Positions 19,572-28,926 of a DNA stretch of 64,000 nucleotides are shown piece after piece. Under the pieces are notes generated by a model. The model was not told where the DNA came from. It made no database searches and saw nothing but the letters and a program-made list of their open reading frames with translations. The stretch is from Pelagomonas calceolata. Lineage: Eukaryota > Sar > Pelagophyceae > Pelagomonadales > Pelagomonadaceae. The DNA is taken from NCBI GenBank assembly GCA_918797485.1, contig CAKKNE010000003.1:2480001-2544000 (forward strand), in the 5' to 3' direction. The translations under genes and the position numbers were made by a program. Positions within the stretch are counted from its first letter, which is position 1. The number at the start of each line of letters is the position of its first letter.

Positions 19572-19793
19572 CTAGAGGTGCCACAGCAGCGGCCCGTGGC
19601 CGTGGATCGCCCGGCGCCCCGCATGGCCGACGTCCCTCGAAATGTCCTTCGCGAAGTGGCCGTCGGCGTTGAAGATGCGCAGGCGGCTCCACTCCGAGTC
19701 CACATCTAAATTCTGCCAGTCGACGTTCGCCAGCTTCTTCCGGAAGTAGGCGCTCAGGTCGCACTTTTGGTTTTTGCAGTCGCGCTCGTAACC
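19572..19793 (-). CDS. Orphan 3' exon of an unknown protein, 73 codons
   Basis: A protein-like frame (GYERDCKNQKCDLSAYF, then WQNLDVDSEWSRLRIF) that ends in a stop at 19572 and begins after a good acceptor, ctacatttcag. There is no Met in frame. Either a short first exon lies in the 170 bp before the upstream gene's stop, or this is the last exon of that upstream aldo-keto-reductase-like gene, with a donor near its 3' end (gag/gtgccgg gives a matching phase 0). The dyad motif 24 bp before the acceptor argues for an own promoter. No family recognised. Confidence 0.35.
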   Translation of the reverse strand, partial: GYERDCKNQKCDLSAYFRKKLANVDWQNLDVDSEWSRLRIFNADGHFAKDISRDVGHAGRRAIHGHGPLLWHL

Positions 19794-19816
19794 CTGAAAT
19801 GTAGGTCGACTCACTT

Positions 19817-19840
19817 GCTAGTGTCTTACAGACCGCTAGC
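19817..19840 (-). promoter_or_regulatory. Dyad motif copy 3
   Basis: On the minus strand GCTAGCG, spacer GTCTGTAAGA, CACTAGC: the full consensus. It lies between two minus-strand coding segments and just before the orphan exon. Confidence 0.6.
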
Positions 19841-19881
19841 GAACGTGATGGCGCGCATCGATCGACTCATGCGAGCACCCA

Positions 19882-19901
19882 GGCGCGCGCGCGCGCGCGC
19901 G
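19882..19901. repeat. Short (GC)n dinucleotide run
   Basis: About ten alternating GC units in the spacer between the orphan exon and the aldo-keto-reductase-like gene. Could adopt Z-form DNA. It is a simple repeat with no other support for a function. Confidence 0.6.
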
Positions 19902-19983
19902 ACTTTAACGCTCCGCGCGCGGGGCCCGGACGCGACGGCCCCGTAGTACGCCATCGCCGCGAAGCTACCTACAAAAACCAATC

Positions 19984-21162
19984 TTAGAGCGTGAACGCCG
20001 GCACCTCCTCGCCCCGCTCCCGAGCCTTATCCTCGGCCGCCGTCGAGAACGCACTGAGGGCATTCAACGCCTTGGCCGCCGTCCGCACCGGTTTTAATTT
20101 TCTACGAGTAATCTCCGCCAGCCGTTGATCATAATACTCCTGCTTTTCATTTTGTTCTCGATCAAAAGAGTTCAACAAAGCCAGTCGCGCATTATCCAAA
20201 TTCACGCGCCGGCCCTCGGTGGGCATGTGTAGGTGAAGCGTGCGAGCAGCCAGAATCTTTTTCAATTTGTCGGCCCAGGCTTCATAGGCTTCGGCTGACG
20301 TTAACGACGACCCTTCACTGACCACCCTCGATAAAGAGGGCAATGTCACCACACCGCGCTGCACCGCCCAGCGCGTAATTATGACAGACGGCTCCACGTC
20401 CATTTCTGATTGTAACTCTCTAAATTTCCCCACCTCCTCAGTACTTATCTTGTGCTCCGACGTATCTAACATACCAAGCAACTCGATGCCGTGCGCCTGG
20501 CACCACGTGACCGTCCTCGTCTTTGGCGCGGAGATGTCCATCTCTATGAGATTGAAGACCGGCCGCTCATGTTCCGAGACGTCCTCCACGACCCTTTCGA
20601 GCTGCCAGGCATCGAGCAACTCCGTGCCGAGCCATCGAACTCGATCAGGAACTAGTTTCTTATGTAGTGCTTTCCAGGTCCTCAAGAATAGCTTCTTCTG
20701 TCGTCGGCAGTCGGGCCCCGTGTGGTTCGGATCGTGAGGCGCGTCCTCCGACGCTTCGGGCCACGGCACACATAGACCATCCAATTTTTCGACCCCGAGA
20801 TGATCCATGATTCTTGTGGTCTCTAGTATTGCCCGATCGGAACCTCTATGACAATCATCGGACAACCTCGCCACCAGTATCAATTCTGAGCGAGATGGAG
20901 GCGGCGGCCGATTCGCCAATGGACTATCGGCAGGCACATCCCGCTCTTCCGGATGCAACACATGCCGCACGGCACCCTCGGCGCCGCGGTCAATCAAGAC
21001 CAACCTATATCGACATTCATCCGACAGCGCCAATCGCAGCGCCTCGGCGACGGCCGCCTCGGACTGTTTTGCGTGTACTCTGCCCGGCGCCTCGGCGCGG
21101 AAGCCCACTCTCGCGTGCTCCGTGAAGCGCGATCGTTTGGAAGTGAAGCCCATGGCCCACAT
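19984..21162 (-). CDS. Aldo-keto-reductase-like TIM-barrel protein
   Basis: 392 residues from the Met at 21162 (the next Met, 21153, is equally possible). The barrel shows AKR features: HLGVEKLDGLCVPWPEA, FNLIEMDISAPK, TWCQAHGIELLGM and RWAVQRGVVTLPSLSR, which corresponds to the LRW-x-LQRGVVVIPKS strand of aldo-keto reductases. The usual catalytic Asp-Tyr-Lys-His set is not obvious, so it may be inactive or changed in chemistry. A C-terminal helical extension of about 90 residues follows. Sequence before the Met resembles an introner ending in cgacgcgccgcag, so a 5' exon upstream is likely. Confidence 0.55.
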   Translation of the reverse strand: MWAMGFTSKRSRFTEHARVGFRAEAPGRVHAKQSEAAVAEALRLALSDECRYRLVLIDRGAEGAVRHVLHPEERDVPADSPLANRPPPPSRSELILVARLSDDCHRGSDRAILETTRIMDHLGVEKLDGLCVPWPEASEDAPHDPNHTGPDCRRQKKLFLRTWKALHKKLVPDRVRWLGTELLDAWQLERVVEDVSEHERPVFNLIEMDISAPKTRTVTWCQAHGIELLGMLDTSEHKISTEEVGKFRELQSEMDVEPSVIITRWAVQRGVVTLPSLSRVVSEGSSLTSAEAYEAWADKLKKILAARTLHLHMPTEGRRVNLDNARLALLNSFDREQNEKQEYYDQRLAEITRRKLKPVRTAAKALNALSAFSTAAEDKARERGEEVPAFTL

Positions 21163-21349
21163 GGTTTTGGTGCCGTCTCCTGCGGCGCGTCGATGGCGTC
21201 TGGCTACTCCCACACGGCAGCCTGTAAGGGAGCCGGCGCGTCGCGGCCCACAAGGCGAAAGTGCTCCGGCCTTGGTCTGGATCTACCGGTGGGCTGCCCT
21301 ATCTATCGTTTCGTAGTCGTGCAACGCCCGGTTTGGCAGCCCCAAAAGT

Positions 21350-21373
21350 GCTAGTGTGTGTCGATACGCTAGC
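21350..21373 (-). promoter_or_regulatory. Dyad motif copy 4
   Basis: On the minus strand GCTAGCG, spacer TATCGACACA, CACTAGC. Nearly identical spacer to the copy at 24144. Lies in the divergent spacer of the AKR-like and ArfGAP/PDZ-like genes, 188 and 245 bp from their starts. Confidence 0.6.
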
Positions 21374-21617
21374 TACCTAAAACAGCATCGCAAAAGTCGG
21401 TCGCTGCTATTGTCCCTGTGGCGCGCGCACGTTGGGTGGGCTGATTGATTACTGCTGCGAGTCTGCCGCCCAACAGTTAGAGCGCTTCGCCGCCGCCCGC
21501 CGACAAATAACACCTTGCCACAGCACGCCGCCGAGCAGCACGCCGCCGCAGCTGTCGCAGTCGTTGGAAAAGCACCCGCGCAGTCGTAAGATCCATCGCT
21601 GCGGGCGCGCAAGACCG

Positions 21618-23504
21618 ATGGCCGGCTCCCCCGAGCGGCGCACGCGTGCGACGGTCCGCTGGGAGACCGCTGTAAGGGAGGAAAAGGAGCTCGATTCAAG
21701 CATAGTGACGACGTTAGATAGCGGATGCACAGTGTTCATTGTGGACACGAAAACGCTGGCGAGCGGCCGCGAGCGCTGTAAGATAGACGAGCCGGTGCGG
21801 GGCTGGGTGTCGCGGCTACTCTTGGAGGAGGCCGTCGAAAGCGATGATGATGAGGAGGAGAGCGTCTCGCCAGAACCTTCGAAGAAGCGAGCGACGGGAC
21901 TCTCATCAAATGAGAGGGTGGCCGTCATTTCACTGCGCGGCAACGACCGCTGCTTTCATTGTTTTGCGCGGATTGAGGGGTTGTGGTGTGTCGACGGCGA
22001 GCGCGCCTATGGGTGTGCATCAACAGGTATCGTCGCGTGCAGCGCGTGCGGCATCAGCAGAAACTATTGGTCCCTCGAGGACGACGCGTGGGCGCCGCAC
22101 CACGTCGCGGCCCTGTGTCTGGGCGGCAACGGCCGGTTACGGCACCACCTCGAGAGCGTGGGCGCGTCGGACCCGGCGGTGTCCGCGCCGTACGTTTCTG
22201 CTTATGCGGAGCATTTGGCGGTGGCCGCCTGCGACGCCGTCAAGGCTTCCTTGGATTATGAGGCCCACTGGCTCGACGACGAGGAGTCATCTATAAGGAA
22301 CAGGAGGGACGCCTGCGTCAAACTCGTAGCTTCCAGTATAGAATCGCGCGACGTGACACCTGATCAAGACGAGCGCGCCGTGGAGCTGCGTACGAATGAA
22401 GGTAAATTAGGATTGGAGCTCGCCGAGGTCCATGGTGGGAGGTGCGCCGTTATCAAGTGCTCGGCGTGGACGGAGGCGGTCCAGCCCGGAGACTACGTTG
22501 TTGGTGTGGGCGAGAGGCGCTGCTGGCGCTACGCTCCGGTCGTGAAAGCTATTGCAAAGGCGAAGAAGCGCGGCATTGTAAAGCTGTTATTAAGGCGCGT
22601 CGACGTCGCGCAGCCGGAGCTCGATCAAAAAGAAGCGCCTCCGACGTCGGCGACGAACGAAGCGTGGACGGCGCAGAAGCAGGACGGCTCGCAGTCCAAG
22701 GTCCAGAGCTACTGGGACACGCGTGCCTCGAAGTCCTTCGACAGCGAGGACGGCGAAGTCGCTGCAATAACCAACACGATGCGACCCGTGCCCCCAAAAC
22801 CGGAGCTCGTCGCCGCCGTCGTGCCCGCGGGCGCGCCCCTTGGCTCGAAGATGACGCGCGACGCGGACTTCGCTCTGGTAGACGGCGCGCGCGTCGTCGG
22901 CGTCAATGGTGACCGCGACCGCGTGTCCTACGACCGCGTCGTCGAGGCCCTGGCGACGGCCGCGCGGCCGTTGCTGGTGCTGCTCGCGTCCGTGCCGCAA
23001 GAGGCGACGCCGACGAAGGAGAAGAAGGTCGTGCGCCTGCCGGAGGGCCCGCTCGGGCTGCGCCTCGCCGACGCGAGATTGAAGGACGGCGCGCCCGTGG
23101 CGCGCGTCGCGCGCGTCGCGCCGGGCGGACGCGCGTGGAAGGGCGGCGTCGTCGTGGGCGACGTGCTGACGGTTGTGGATGGAGACAACGTCGCGGGCTA
23201 CGCGCACGCCCTGGCGCTGCTCGCGGACCGGCGGCCGTGCGCGGCGACGTTCGAGTTCTGCGGGGACGCTCTTGATGTTGTCGCGGAGGCGCCGGCGGCG
23301 CCGGCGTCGTTGTTTGAGAAATTGAAAGCGCCGGCCGCGGAACTGGCGCGGAATCTGGCCGCGGACCTGGAGACGCTGAAGGCGGACCTGACGCCGTCGA
23401 AGGAGGAGCCGCCGCCGCCTCCACCGGTGCTGCCGCAGGTGAGCTCTGGGTCGCTCTCGTCGCCCCCTTCTGCGGATGGCAAGGAGGTTTATTTGTTTTC
23501 GTGA
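21618..23504 (+). CDS. Multi-domain protein: ArfGAP-like zinc finger and PDZ-like domains
   Basis: 628 residues from the Met at 21618. Residues 30-72 resemble a small SH3-like barrel. Residues about 112-185 resemble an ArfGAP zinc finger: CFHC, then CSACGISRNYWS and GGNGRLRHHL; the spacing between the Cys pairs is about 25 instead of 16-17, so the match is loose. Three PDZ-like domains follow at about 257-330, 390-455 and 470-550, the last with LGLRLADARL and GGVVVGDVLTVVDGD. The C-terminus is proline-rich. A membrane-trafficking scaffold is a reasonable guess. No intron. Confidence 0.5.
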   Translation: MAGSPERRTRATVRWETAVREEKELDSSIVTTLDSGCTVFIVDTKTLASGRERCKIDEPVRGWVSRLLLEEAVESDDDEEESVSPEPSKKRATGLSSNERVAVISLRGNDRCFHCFARIEGLWCVDGERAYGCASTGIVACSACGISRNYWSLEDDAWAPHHVAALCLGGNGRLRHHLESVGASDPAVSAPYVSAYAEHLAVAACDAVKASLDYEAHWLDDEESSIRNRRDACVKLVASSIESRDVTPDQDERAVELRTNEGKLGLELAEVHGGRCAVIKCSAWTEAVQPGDYVVGVGERRCWRYAPVVKAIAKAKKRGIVKLLLRRVDVAQPELDQKEAPPTSATNEAWTAQKQDGSQSKVQSYWDTRASKSFDSEDGEVAAITNTMRPVPPKPELVAAVVPAGAPLGSKMTRDADFALVDGARVVGVNGDRDRVSYDRVVEALATAARPLLVLLASVPQEATPTKEKKVVRLPEGPLGLRLADARLKDGAPVARVARVAPGGRAWKGGVVVGDVLTVVDGDNVAGYAHALALLADRRPCAATFEFCGDALDVVAEAPAAPASLFEKLKAPAAELARNLAADLETLKADLTPSKEEPPPPPPVLPQVSSGSLSSPPSADGKEVYLFS

Positions 23505-24356
23505 TAAGTTTCTATGTGTGATATCCCCGCGCGGCGGCGCCGCGTCCGACCATCACATCTACTTGACGACGCCGTGCAAAGCCATAATCACCATCAGACC
23601 TCTCCGACAGAGCCAGGAACGTTGCGGGCCTGAAACCTTGCGCGTTGGCGCGTCTGGCCTATATGGCCCGGTAGGGGGTCAAACAAAGTGCAGCATTTCG
23701 TGAAGTGCCCATCAGCTCGACGTGAACACGCTCAACTCGCCGCAAGTATCAGTGTCGAATTCTTCACTAAACGCCAATCGTCCCTTCAGCATGGTTGTCG
23801 CGAGTCGCGTAAATTGTAATTGCTTGCAATAGCATTGCAAATGCGTGCGCACGTGCTTCCGTCAAACCGGTCGCGCCGCGCATTTCCAATCGAGAGCTTC
23901 AGCCACCGCGCCCGACGGCAAAGGATTGGCTGCATAGCTCGCGCATTTTGGCCACCGCGCGCCGCGCGTCGTCGTTCGTCGAAGTACCCCGCTCGACCCT
24001 ACGTCGGGCGGGCAGGCACGGAGGCCTTCTCTGGTCATCCGTAGCACATCCCCATCCCCATCGACCCATCCCCACATCGCGTAAAAAGTACTTAGTACAA
24101 AAAACACTCAGAGCTCAGCTCACGACAAGCAGCCCTATAGCAGGCTAGCGTATCGACACACTAGCTCACTTTCAGGCTTTTGCTCGAGGAGCGCCTAGCT
24201 GCAGCGAGACCGCCCGCTGCAGAGAAGTTGCGCACTCGGTACTACTCCAACAGCTGCGCGCCGCAACGACACTTATCCACGCCGCCTCAGCTCCTGTCAA
24301 AAGGACCTATAGCGCTGCGCACACTCACACCCGGCCCAGGGACGCGCGGCCGAAGC
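23505..24356 (+). other. 850-bp intergenic region
   Basis: Holds the 3' end of the ArfGAP/PDZ-like gene and the promoter and leader of ARPC5. GC content is lower than in genes. I see no coding frame worth calling. A dyad motif copy lies at 24144..24165. Confidence 0.5.
24144..24165 (+). promoter_or_regulatory. Dyad motif copy 5
   Basis: GCTAGCG, spacer TATCGACA, CACTAGC on the plus strand, 192 bp upstream of the ARPC5 start. The upstream neighbour is also on the plus strand, so this copy belongs to ARPC5. Confidence 0.65.
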
Positions 24357-24656
24357 ATGGCCGACCTCGACACGCTACTAGCCACGGCGCCCGCCGGCTC
24401 CAAGGACGCTTCACAAAAACAAACACACGCGGACCAGGTCTTCGCCGCGCTCGACAAGATCGCCGACTCGAAAATCGACGTCACGATCGACGCGATGACG
24501 CCCGATCATGGTGATGTGCTCCTCAAGTACGTCTACAAGGGCCTGGAGACGCCGTCGGACCGCACGGCGAAGCTCTTTATGTGGCAGGCGAAGCTCGCGG
24601 AGAAGTTCGGCGTCGGGTCCATAGTAAGGGTGCTCTCGGACCGGAAGACTGTGTAA
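24357..24656 (+). CDS. ARPC5: Arp2/3 complex subunit 5 (p16-Arc)
   Basis: 99 residues. The second half carries the ARPC5 signature: DVLLKYVYKGLETPSDRTAKLFMWQAKL and the invariant end GVGSIVRVLSDRKTV (each shown in part). The subunit bridges Arp2 and the rest of the actin-nucleating Arp2/3 complex. Animal and fungal ARPC5 has about 150 residues; the shortness here is in the N-terminal arm and the first helices. The frame is open for 59 codons upstream without a better Met, so a spliced 5' exon cannot be excluded, but MADLDTLLA is a plausible start. Confidence 0.85.
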   Translation: MADLDTLLATAPAGSKDASQKQTHADQVFAALDKIADSKIDVTIDAMTPDHGDVLLKYVYKGLETPSDRTAKLFMWQAKLAEKFGVGSIVRVLSDRKTV

Positions 24657-24718
24657 GTATGACTAATGGAGTAGTACCTCGCCGACGGCGCGATGAGGGC
24701 CTACAGCAGTAGATGAAT

Positions 24719-26236
24719 TTAGAGCCCCGCCTCCAGCCTAGGAGAGTCGTCATCCCCGGGCTCGTAGCAGCAGTCCCGCGCATCTAATGAAGAGAACGCG
24801 GCGCCGTTGAAGCACGCCAGGTGGTCGTCCCGACCGGCGAAGGCGCACCGCCGCAGCACCGCACTCGACTTGTCCTCGGAGAGCGCCACGCCGTGCTCCC
24901 CGTTCTTCGAGAACGTCGCATCCGACACGTCGCAAGACGCGCCCGACTGGACCCAGACCCCGCACCTCCGGTTCCGCGACAGGTCCGCCCTCCGCAGCTT
25001 CGATGAAGACCCGGGGTCGGAAACAAACACCCCAAACAACGCGTTGTGCGCGCAGCGCAGCCGCAGCGCGTCGTCGACGCGCGCCGCGTCCTGAATTTCC
25101 AGGCCGTGCGCGCCGTTCTCCGAGAGGTCGCATCTTTCCAGAGTCGCCGTCGTCCCCGCGCCGCTCAACAAGACGCCCGTGTGGCGGCAGTTCGCGCCAG
25201 TAACTCGTAATAGGGAAAGCGTTGCGCCGCGCTGCGCGTTGACCCCTGATAATGCGGAAGCACTCCCGACGGCGCACGACTCGAGGGCCAGGCGGCCGCC
25301 CTTGACGCCGACGGCCGCGCAGGGCCTCGCTAACTCATTCACTTCGGTCGAGCACCGCCACGCGATGCCTCGCGCCGTACACGAGCCCGCAGCTGTCACT
25401 AATAAAGCCCGTGAACCTGGCGCCGGCGCCTCGACGGTGACCGTCGTTAACGGCGCGCCGACGCCTTCGTCGTCACTCGTAGTTTCGGCCGCTTCGAGTT
25501 TTATTGGTCTTGCAACGACCAATGCCTCGCGATACAATCCAGGCGCGATAATAACTAGTCCATCATCTTCCGCGGCGTCGATCGCCGCCTGGATCGTCGC
25601 GAAGTCGTCTGGTATCCTTGATATAGATGGAGGCTCCTGATCTTGGTACGAGGCGTAGGCCGCGACCAACGCATCTTCCTCGACGACCGGTTGCTTCTTT
25701 AGAGGAGAAAGAGCAGCCAACCGGTCAGATAACGACTTCTTCCTCTCCCTCTGTAAAGGAGGCGACGCCTCCGCGTGCTTCTGCGCTTGTTGAGCCGCGA
25801 CCTCTGCCCGTGCCGCGGCCTCTCGAGCTGCTTTCACCGCATCTAGACAAGTTTTCGTCGGCTGGTTCTCGACCAGTTTCACCATCATCGTCTTCATCTC
25901 GGTGCAGCGCGCGTCCAACGCGTCTAAGCGTGATGCTACTACTGCTTCTACTCTAGCACATCGTCTTTCCACTCTTTCAACAGCAGCTCGGAGAGCTCTC
26001 CGAGCAGCTACCGTGGACGCCGGTTCGCGCTTGTCGGCCGACGTCGGTGTTCTAGGAGGCGAGGGCGGCGTGACACTTGTAGGTTTGAAGACCGTGGCCG
26101 GCGGCGCGTTCTGCTTGGACGGCGGAACAGGAGAGGAAAACGGGTCGGCCGCCGCGTAGTCCTCGTGGACCTTGGCGTGGGCCATCGTCGCGTGGGCGTC
26201 CGACAGTGCCGAGGCTAATGCGGAGGCGAGGGCCAT
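24719..26236 (-). CDS. Coiled-coil protein with right-handed beta-helix (PbH1/FBXO11-like)
   Basis: 505 residues. Residues 1-65 are Ala/Pro-rich, 70-165 a coiled coil (RRALRAAVERVERRCARVE, EAAARAEVAAQQAQKHAE). Residues about 205-490 form a pectin-lyase-like parallel beta-helix: IPDDFATIQAAIDAAEDDG followed by GLYREALVV, and then regular rungs such as RHTGVLLSGAGTTATLERCD and NGAHGLEIQDAARV. This rung pattern resembles FBXO11 and SHCBP1 repeats, which bind proteins or glycans. No F-box seen. Convergent with ARPC5. Confidence 0.7.
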   Translation of the reverse strand: MALASALASALSDAHATMAHAKVHEDYAAADPFSSPVPPSKQNAPPATVFKPTSVTPPSPPRTPTSADKREPASTVAARRALRAAVERVERRCARVEAVVASRLDALDARCTEMKTMMVKLVENQPTKTCLDAVKAAREAAARAEVAAQQAQKHAEASPPLQRERKKSLSDRLAALSPLKKQPVVEEDALVAAYASYQDQEPPSISRIPDDFATIQAAIDAAEDDGLVIIAPGLYREALVVARPIKLEAAETTSDDEGVGAPLTTVTVEAPAPGSRALLVTAAGSCTARGIAWRCSTEVNELARPCAAVGVKGGRLALESCAVGSASALSGVNAQRGATLSLLRVTGANCRHTGVLLSGAGTTATLERCDLSENGAHGLEIQDAARVDDALRLRCAHNALFGVFVSDPGSSSKLRRADLSRNRRCGVWVQSGASCDVSDATFSKNGEHGVALSEDKSSAVLRRCAFAGRDDHLACFNGAAFSSLDARDCCYEPGDDDSPRLEAGL

Positions 26237-26479
26237 GATTGGTGGTGCTGGGAGTGGTGCTCCGGGAGCCGGGGCAGCAGCGGGGGCGGAGTTGGATACG
26301 CCGCCGCGCCAGTCCGATTGATCGATGGCTGCCTCGGCGCGCGCGCGAGTGTGGCACGCTGCCCCTGCCCACTGTTTTGCCTTTCAGTTTTTTTTCCCTG
26401 TGCTCTCAGAAGGGACGAGCTCCTTCCCCGCTCTGACGAGGTCTGTGGGCCGTGCTTGAAGCCTTGCATTGGTACTTGA

Positions 26480-26501
26480 GCTAGCGGACTGAGACACTAG
26501 C
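26480..26501 (+). promoter_or_regulatory. Dyad motif copy 6
   Basis: GCTAGCG, spacer GACTGAGA, CACTAGC. Lies in the divergent spacer of the beta-helix gene (244 bp) and the ZIP transporter (226 bp). Confidence 0.6.
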
Positions 26502-26726
26502 AAGCATGCAAAAAAAAAGTGTGTGTGCAAATCGAGTCGCGGTTGCCTACCGCGTTTCACCATTGCAGTCACCCTAATTACTTAAGAATTGCTGCCAGCG
26601 ATAAATCGTGCGAGCCCTCGAGCTGCCGCGCTGCGTTGGCTGCGCCAAGTGACCGCAGTGCGAGCTTTGACGCCGCGCGCGCAGTGCGCGAAGGCCTGCA
26701 CGCCGCCGCGGCGCCACAAAAAAACG

Positions 26727-27737
26727 ATGGGCCTCGCCGCCGCGACGCTCGACGCCTTCCTCGCGACCTGCTTCACCTGGGCCGTGACGGCCGCCGGCGC
26801 CGCTTTAGTTTTTGTGCTCCCACCGGACGAGGCGACGCAGCGGCAATTACTAAGACCGATGCTGGGGTTTGCGGGCGGTGTGATGACCTCCGCCAGCTTC
26901 TTCTCGCTGCTCGCGCCGGCCTTGGAGCTCGCCGAGGACCAGCTGGGCCGGAGGTGGTCCTTCGTCCCTGTTGCCGTTGGTTTCTTCTTGGGCGGCGCGT
27001 TCCTCTATTTATGTGATGTCTACATGGAAACGCAACAGATCCACGACCCGCTCGCGCTCATGCAGGACGCCGTGCTCGGGCGGAAGGCGAAGGCGAAGGC
27101 GGACTCGCCGTTGCGGCGGTCGCCGCGGAGCAGCAGCAACCCCTACGCGACGCCGTCGAACGCGCGACTTAGGAGACCGGACGCGCTGCCGCGCGTGCCG
27201 TCTTCCTTAGAAGGTGGGCGCGGGCCGCCACAGCCGGACGACGACTCCACCGCAAAAAAGGCCGCGGCGGCGCGGCGGGCCGTCGCGCTATTAGTGTTTG
27301 CGATCACGCTGCACAACTTCCCCGAGGGCCTGGCTGTGGGAGTTGGGTTTGGCGGCGCCGCCGCGGGCCTCGCGGGCCAATCTAGAGCGAAGGCCATGAA
27401 CCTCGCTCTGGGCATCGGGCTGCAGAATTTCCCCGAGGGCCTCGCCGTGTCGATGCCGCTCAAACGGGCGGGACTGTCGTCGTACAAAGCGTTCTTGTTT
27501 GGGCAGCTGTCTGGTGTCGTCGAGCCGGTCGGTGGTATAATGGGTGCGGCGCTCGTAACGCTTGTGACACCGATCCTGCCTTACGCCTTAGCCTTCGCCG
27601 CCGGCGCGATGATCTACGTCGTCGTCGACCAGCTGATCCCCGAGTCGCTCGCGGGCCCGTCTCAGAACAAGCAGCAGACGCTCGCGTTCATGGGCGGATT
27701 CGGGCTGATGATGGTGATGGACGTGGCTCTCGGTTAG
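26727..27737 (+). CDS. ZIP-family divalent metal transporter (ZIP11/ZupT-like)
   Basis: 336 residues from the Met that opens the first membrane helix; the frame upstream is Arg-rich leader. Eight membrane segments can be traced. Helix IV has HNFPEGLAVGVGF and helix V QNFPEGLAVSMPL, the metal-site helices, and GQLSGVVEPVGG closes the core; these are the hallmarks of the SLC39A11 (gufA) subfamily, in which the second motif is QNxPEG. A cytosolic loop of about 90 residues between helices III and IV is basic and Ser/Pro-rich. Transports zinc or related metals into the cytosol; membrane unknown. Confidence 0.88.
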   Translation: MGLAAATLDAFLATCFTWAVTAAGAALVFVLPPDEATQRQLLRPMLGFAGGVMTSASFFSLLAPALELAEDQLGRRWSFVPVAVGFFLGGAFLYLCDVYMETQQIHDPLALMQDAVLGRKAKAKADSPLRRSPRSSSNPYATPSNARLRRPDALPRVPSSLEGGRGPPQPDDDSTAKKAAAARRAVALLVFAITLHNFPEGLAVGVGFGGAAAGLAGQSRAKAMNLALGIGLQNFPEGLAVSMPLKRAGLSSYKAFLFGQLSGVVEPVGGIMGAALVTLVTPILPYALAFAAGAMIYVVVDQLIPESLAGPSQNKQQTLAFMGGFGLMMVMDVALG

Positions 27738-27801
27738 ACGGCGCCTCTTCTTCTAAGGTATACTATGTGTCTTACTGATCTATCCCCGAGAAATCGCGAC
27801 T

Positions 27802-27825
27802 GCTAGTGTCTTACCGACCGCTAGC
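27802..27825 (-). promoter_or_regulatory. Dyad motif copy 7
   Basis: On the minus strand GCTAGCG, spacer GTCGGTAAGA, CACTAGC. It lies 130 bp upstream of a plus-strand gene with another plus-strand gene before it, so here the motif points away from the only gene it can serve. Confidence 0.6.
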
Positions 27826-27954
27826 ACGATGTAATTAGTTTTTTTAGCTCTTTGCCGCTGTGCGGGTGTAGAAATCCCGCTCTTATTATCCACATCGCAG
27901 CAGACGCATCTCGTTACTGTTCTGCGCACGACTTTGCCTTTCCTTCGCATCTCT

Positions 27955-28728
27955 ATGGCTACAGTGCCCGCAGTCCAAGAGGCTCCAAAGGCGCGGCCGA
28001 CGCACTGTCCGCCGACGAGGCCGAAGACGAAGCGCCCGCGCACGCTCGCCGACGTGCCGCAGGCTGTGCTACACAAAGAGATTTTCAGGTTCGACGCGCT
28101 CCAAAGGGAGAACGAACACCTACGGTCCGAGGTCGCGCGCCTCCGCAAAATACTAACCCAACCCTACTACGAAGCCTCGTTGGAGCTCATCAAGCGCCAA
28201 GCAGCAATGGGCCAGATAGAGGCCGACCTCTTCACCGACGACCTCGTAGAAGCCTATGCGGACAGCGACGAACCGCTGACGCTGGCGGATCAATGGCCGC
28301 AGCTGACGACGGAGGACAAGTGTTCCATCGTGCCGCAGCTCGTCGCCCGGGGGTTTTGCGTGGAGACGCTCGTTGGAGCCAACGTGGCCGCCCCGATTTC
28401 CGTGTATTTTAAATACGAATGGGACGACGCGGACCGGGCTGGGAGCGGCAAGATGCACCGTTTCCATGCGCCGCCGACGCCGCGCTTCAAGGTCGGGGAC
28501 GCGATCCTCTGCAAGACGGGGCCCGCGGCGGACGCGTGGGAGCCAGGCAGCATCGTCAAGATCGGTTGGGCGGAATCGGTGTTGGAGCTCGAGAAGGATT
28601 ACGTGGCCGCGTACCAGATACAGCTCGCCAATTCGGAGGATCTGGTATATGCGCCGAACGACACCGACGAGTATGTCCGCCCTTATGTCGACTCACCCCC
28701 CGCGAAGAGACGGAAGCTAGACAAGTAG
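27955..28728 (+). CDS. Unknown nuclear-type protein with a lineage-specific C-terminal domain
   Basis: 257 residues. The N-terminus is Pro/Lys-rich, residues 45-70 a short coil (LQRENEHLRSEVARLRKIL), the middle is acidic and helical. Residues about 175-245 form a small beta-rich domain: RFKVGDAILCKTG, WEPGSIVKIGW, YQIQLANSE and YAPNDTDEYVRP. The same domain appears in the fragment just downstream (28927..29340). The C-terminus KRRKLDK is a possible nuclear localisation signal. A possible donor gtagtaag overlaps the stop codon, so both copies might be exons of one gene; I rate this less likely. Confidence 0.55.
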   Translation: MATVPAVQEAPKARPTHCPPTRPKTKRPRTLADVPQAVLHKEIFRFDALQRENEHLRSEVARLRKILTQPYYEASLELIKRQAAMGQIEADLFTDDLVEAYADSDEPLTLADQWPQLTTEDKCSIVPQLVARGFCVETLVGANVAAPISVYFKYEWDDADRAGSGKMHRFHAPPTPRFKVGDAILCKTGPAADAWEPGSIVKIGWAESVLELEKDYVAAYQIQLANSEDLVYAPNDTDEYVRPYVDSPPAKRRKLDK

Positions 28729-28926
28729 TAAGTTTTGTGATTGAGTTTACAACATACTATGCCTCCACAGCTTGCGGTCCAGACTGCTACAAAAACGGGT
28801 TTTCCAAGTCATTTTTTTGCCCGCATATCGCTTTGGGTGTCTAGCTTGTAGCTGAGAGCACTCGAGCATTCGAGCTTTCACGCATAGATCGAAGCTCGCA
28901 TCAAGTTTCGCATTTGGAGTCCTTGA

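Noticed and set aside
19882-19901. (GC)n run as origin or boundary element
   Set aside because: A single short simple repeat in a GC-rich genome carries no such evidence.
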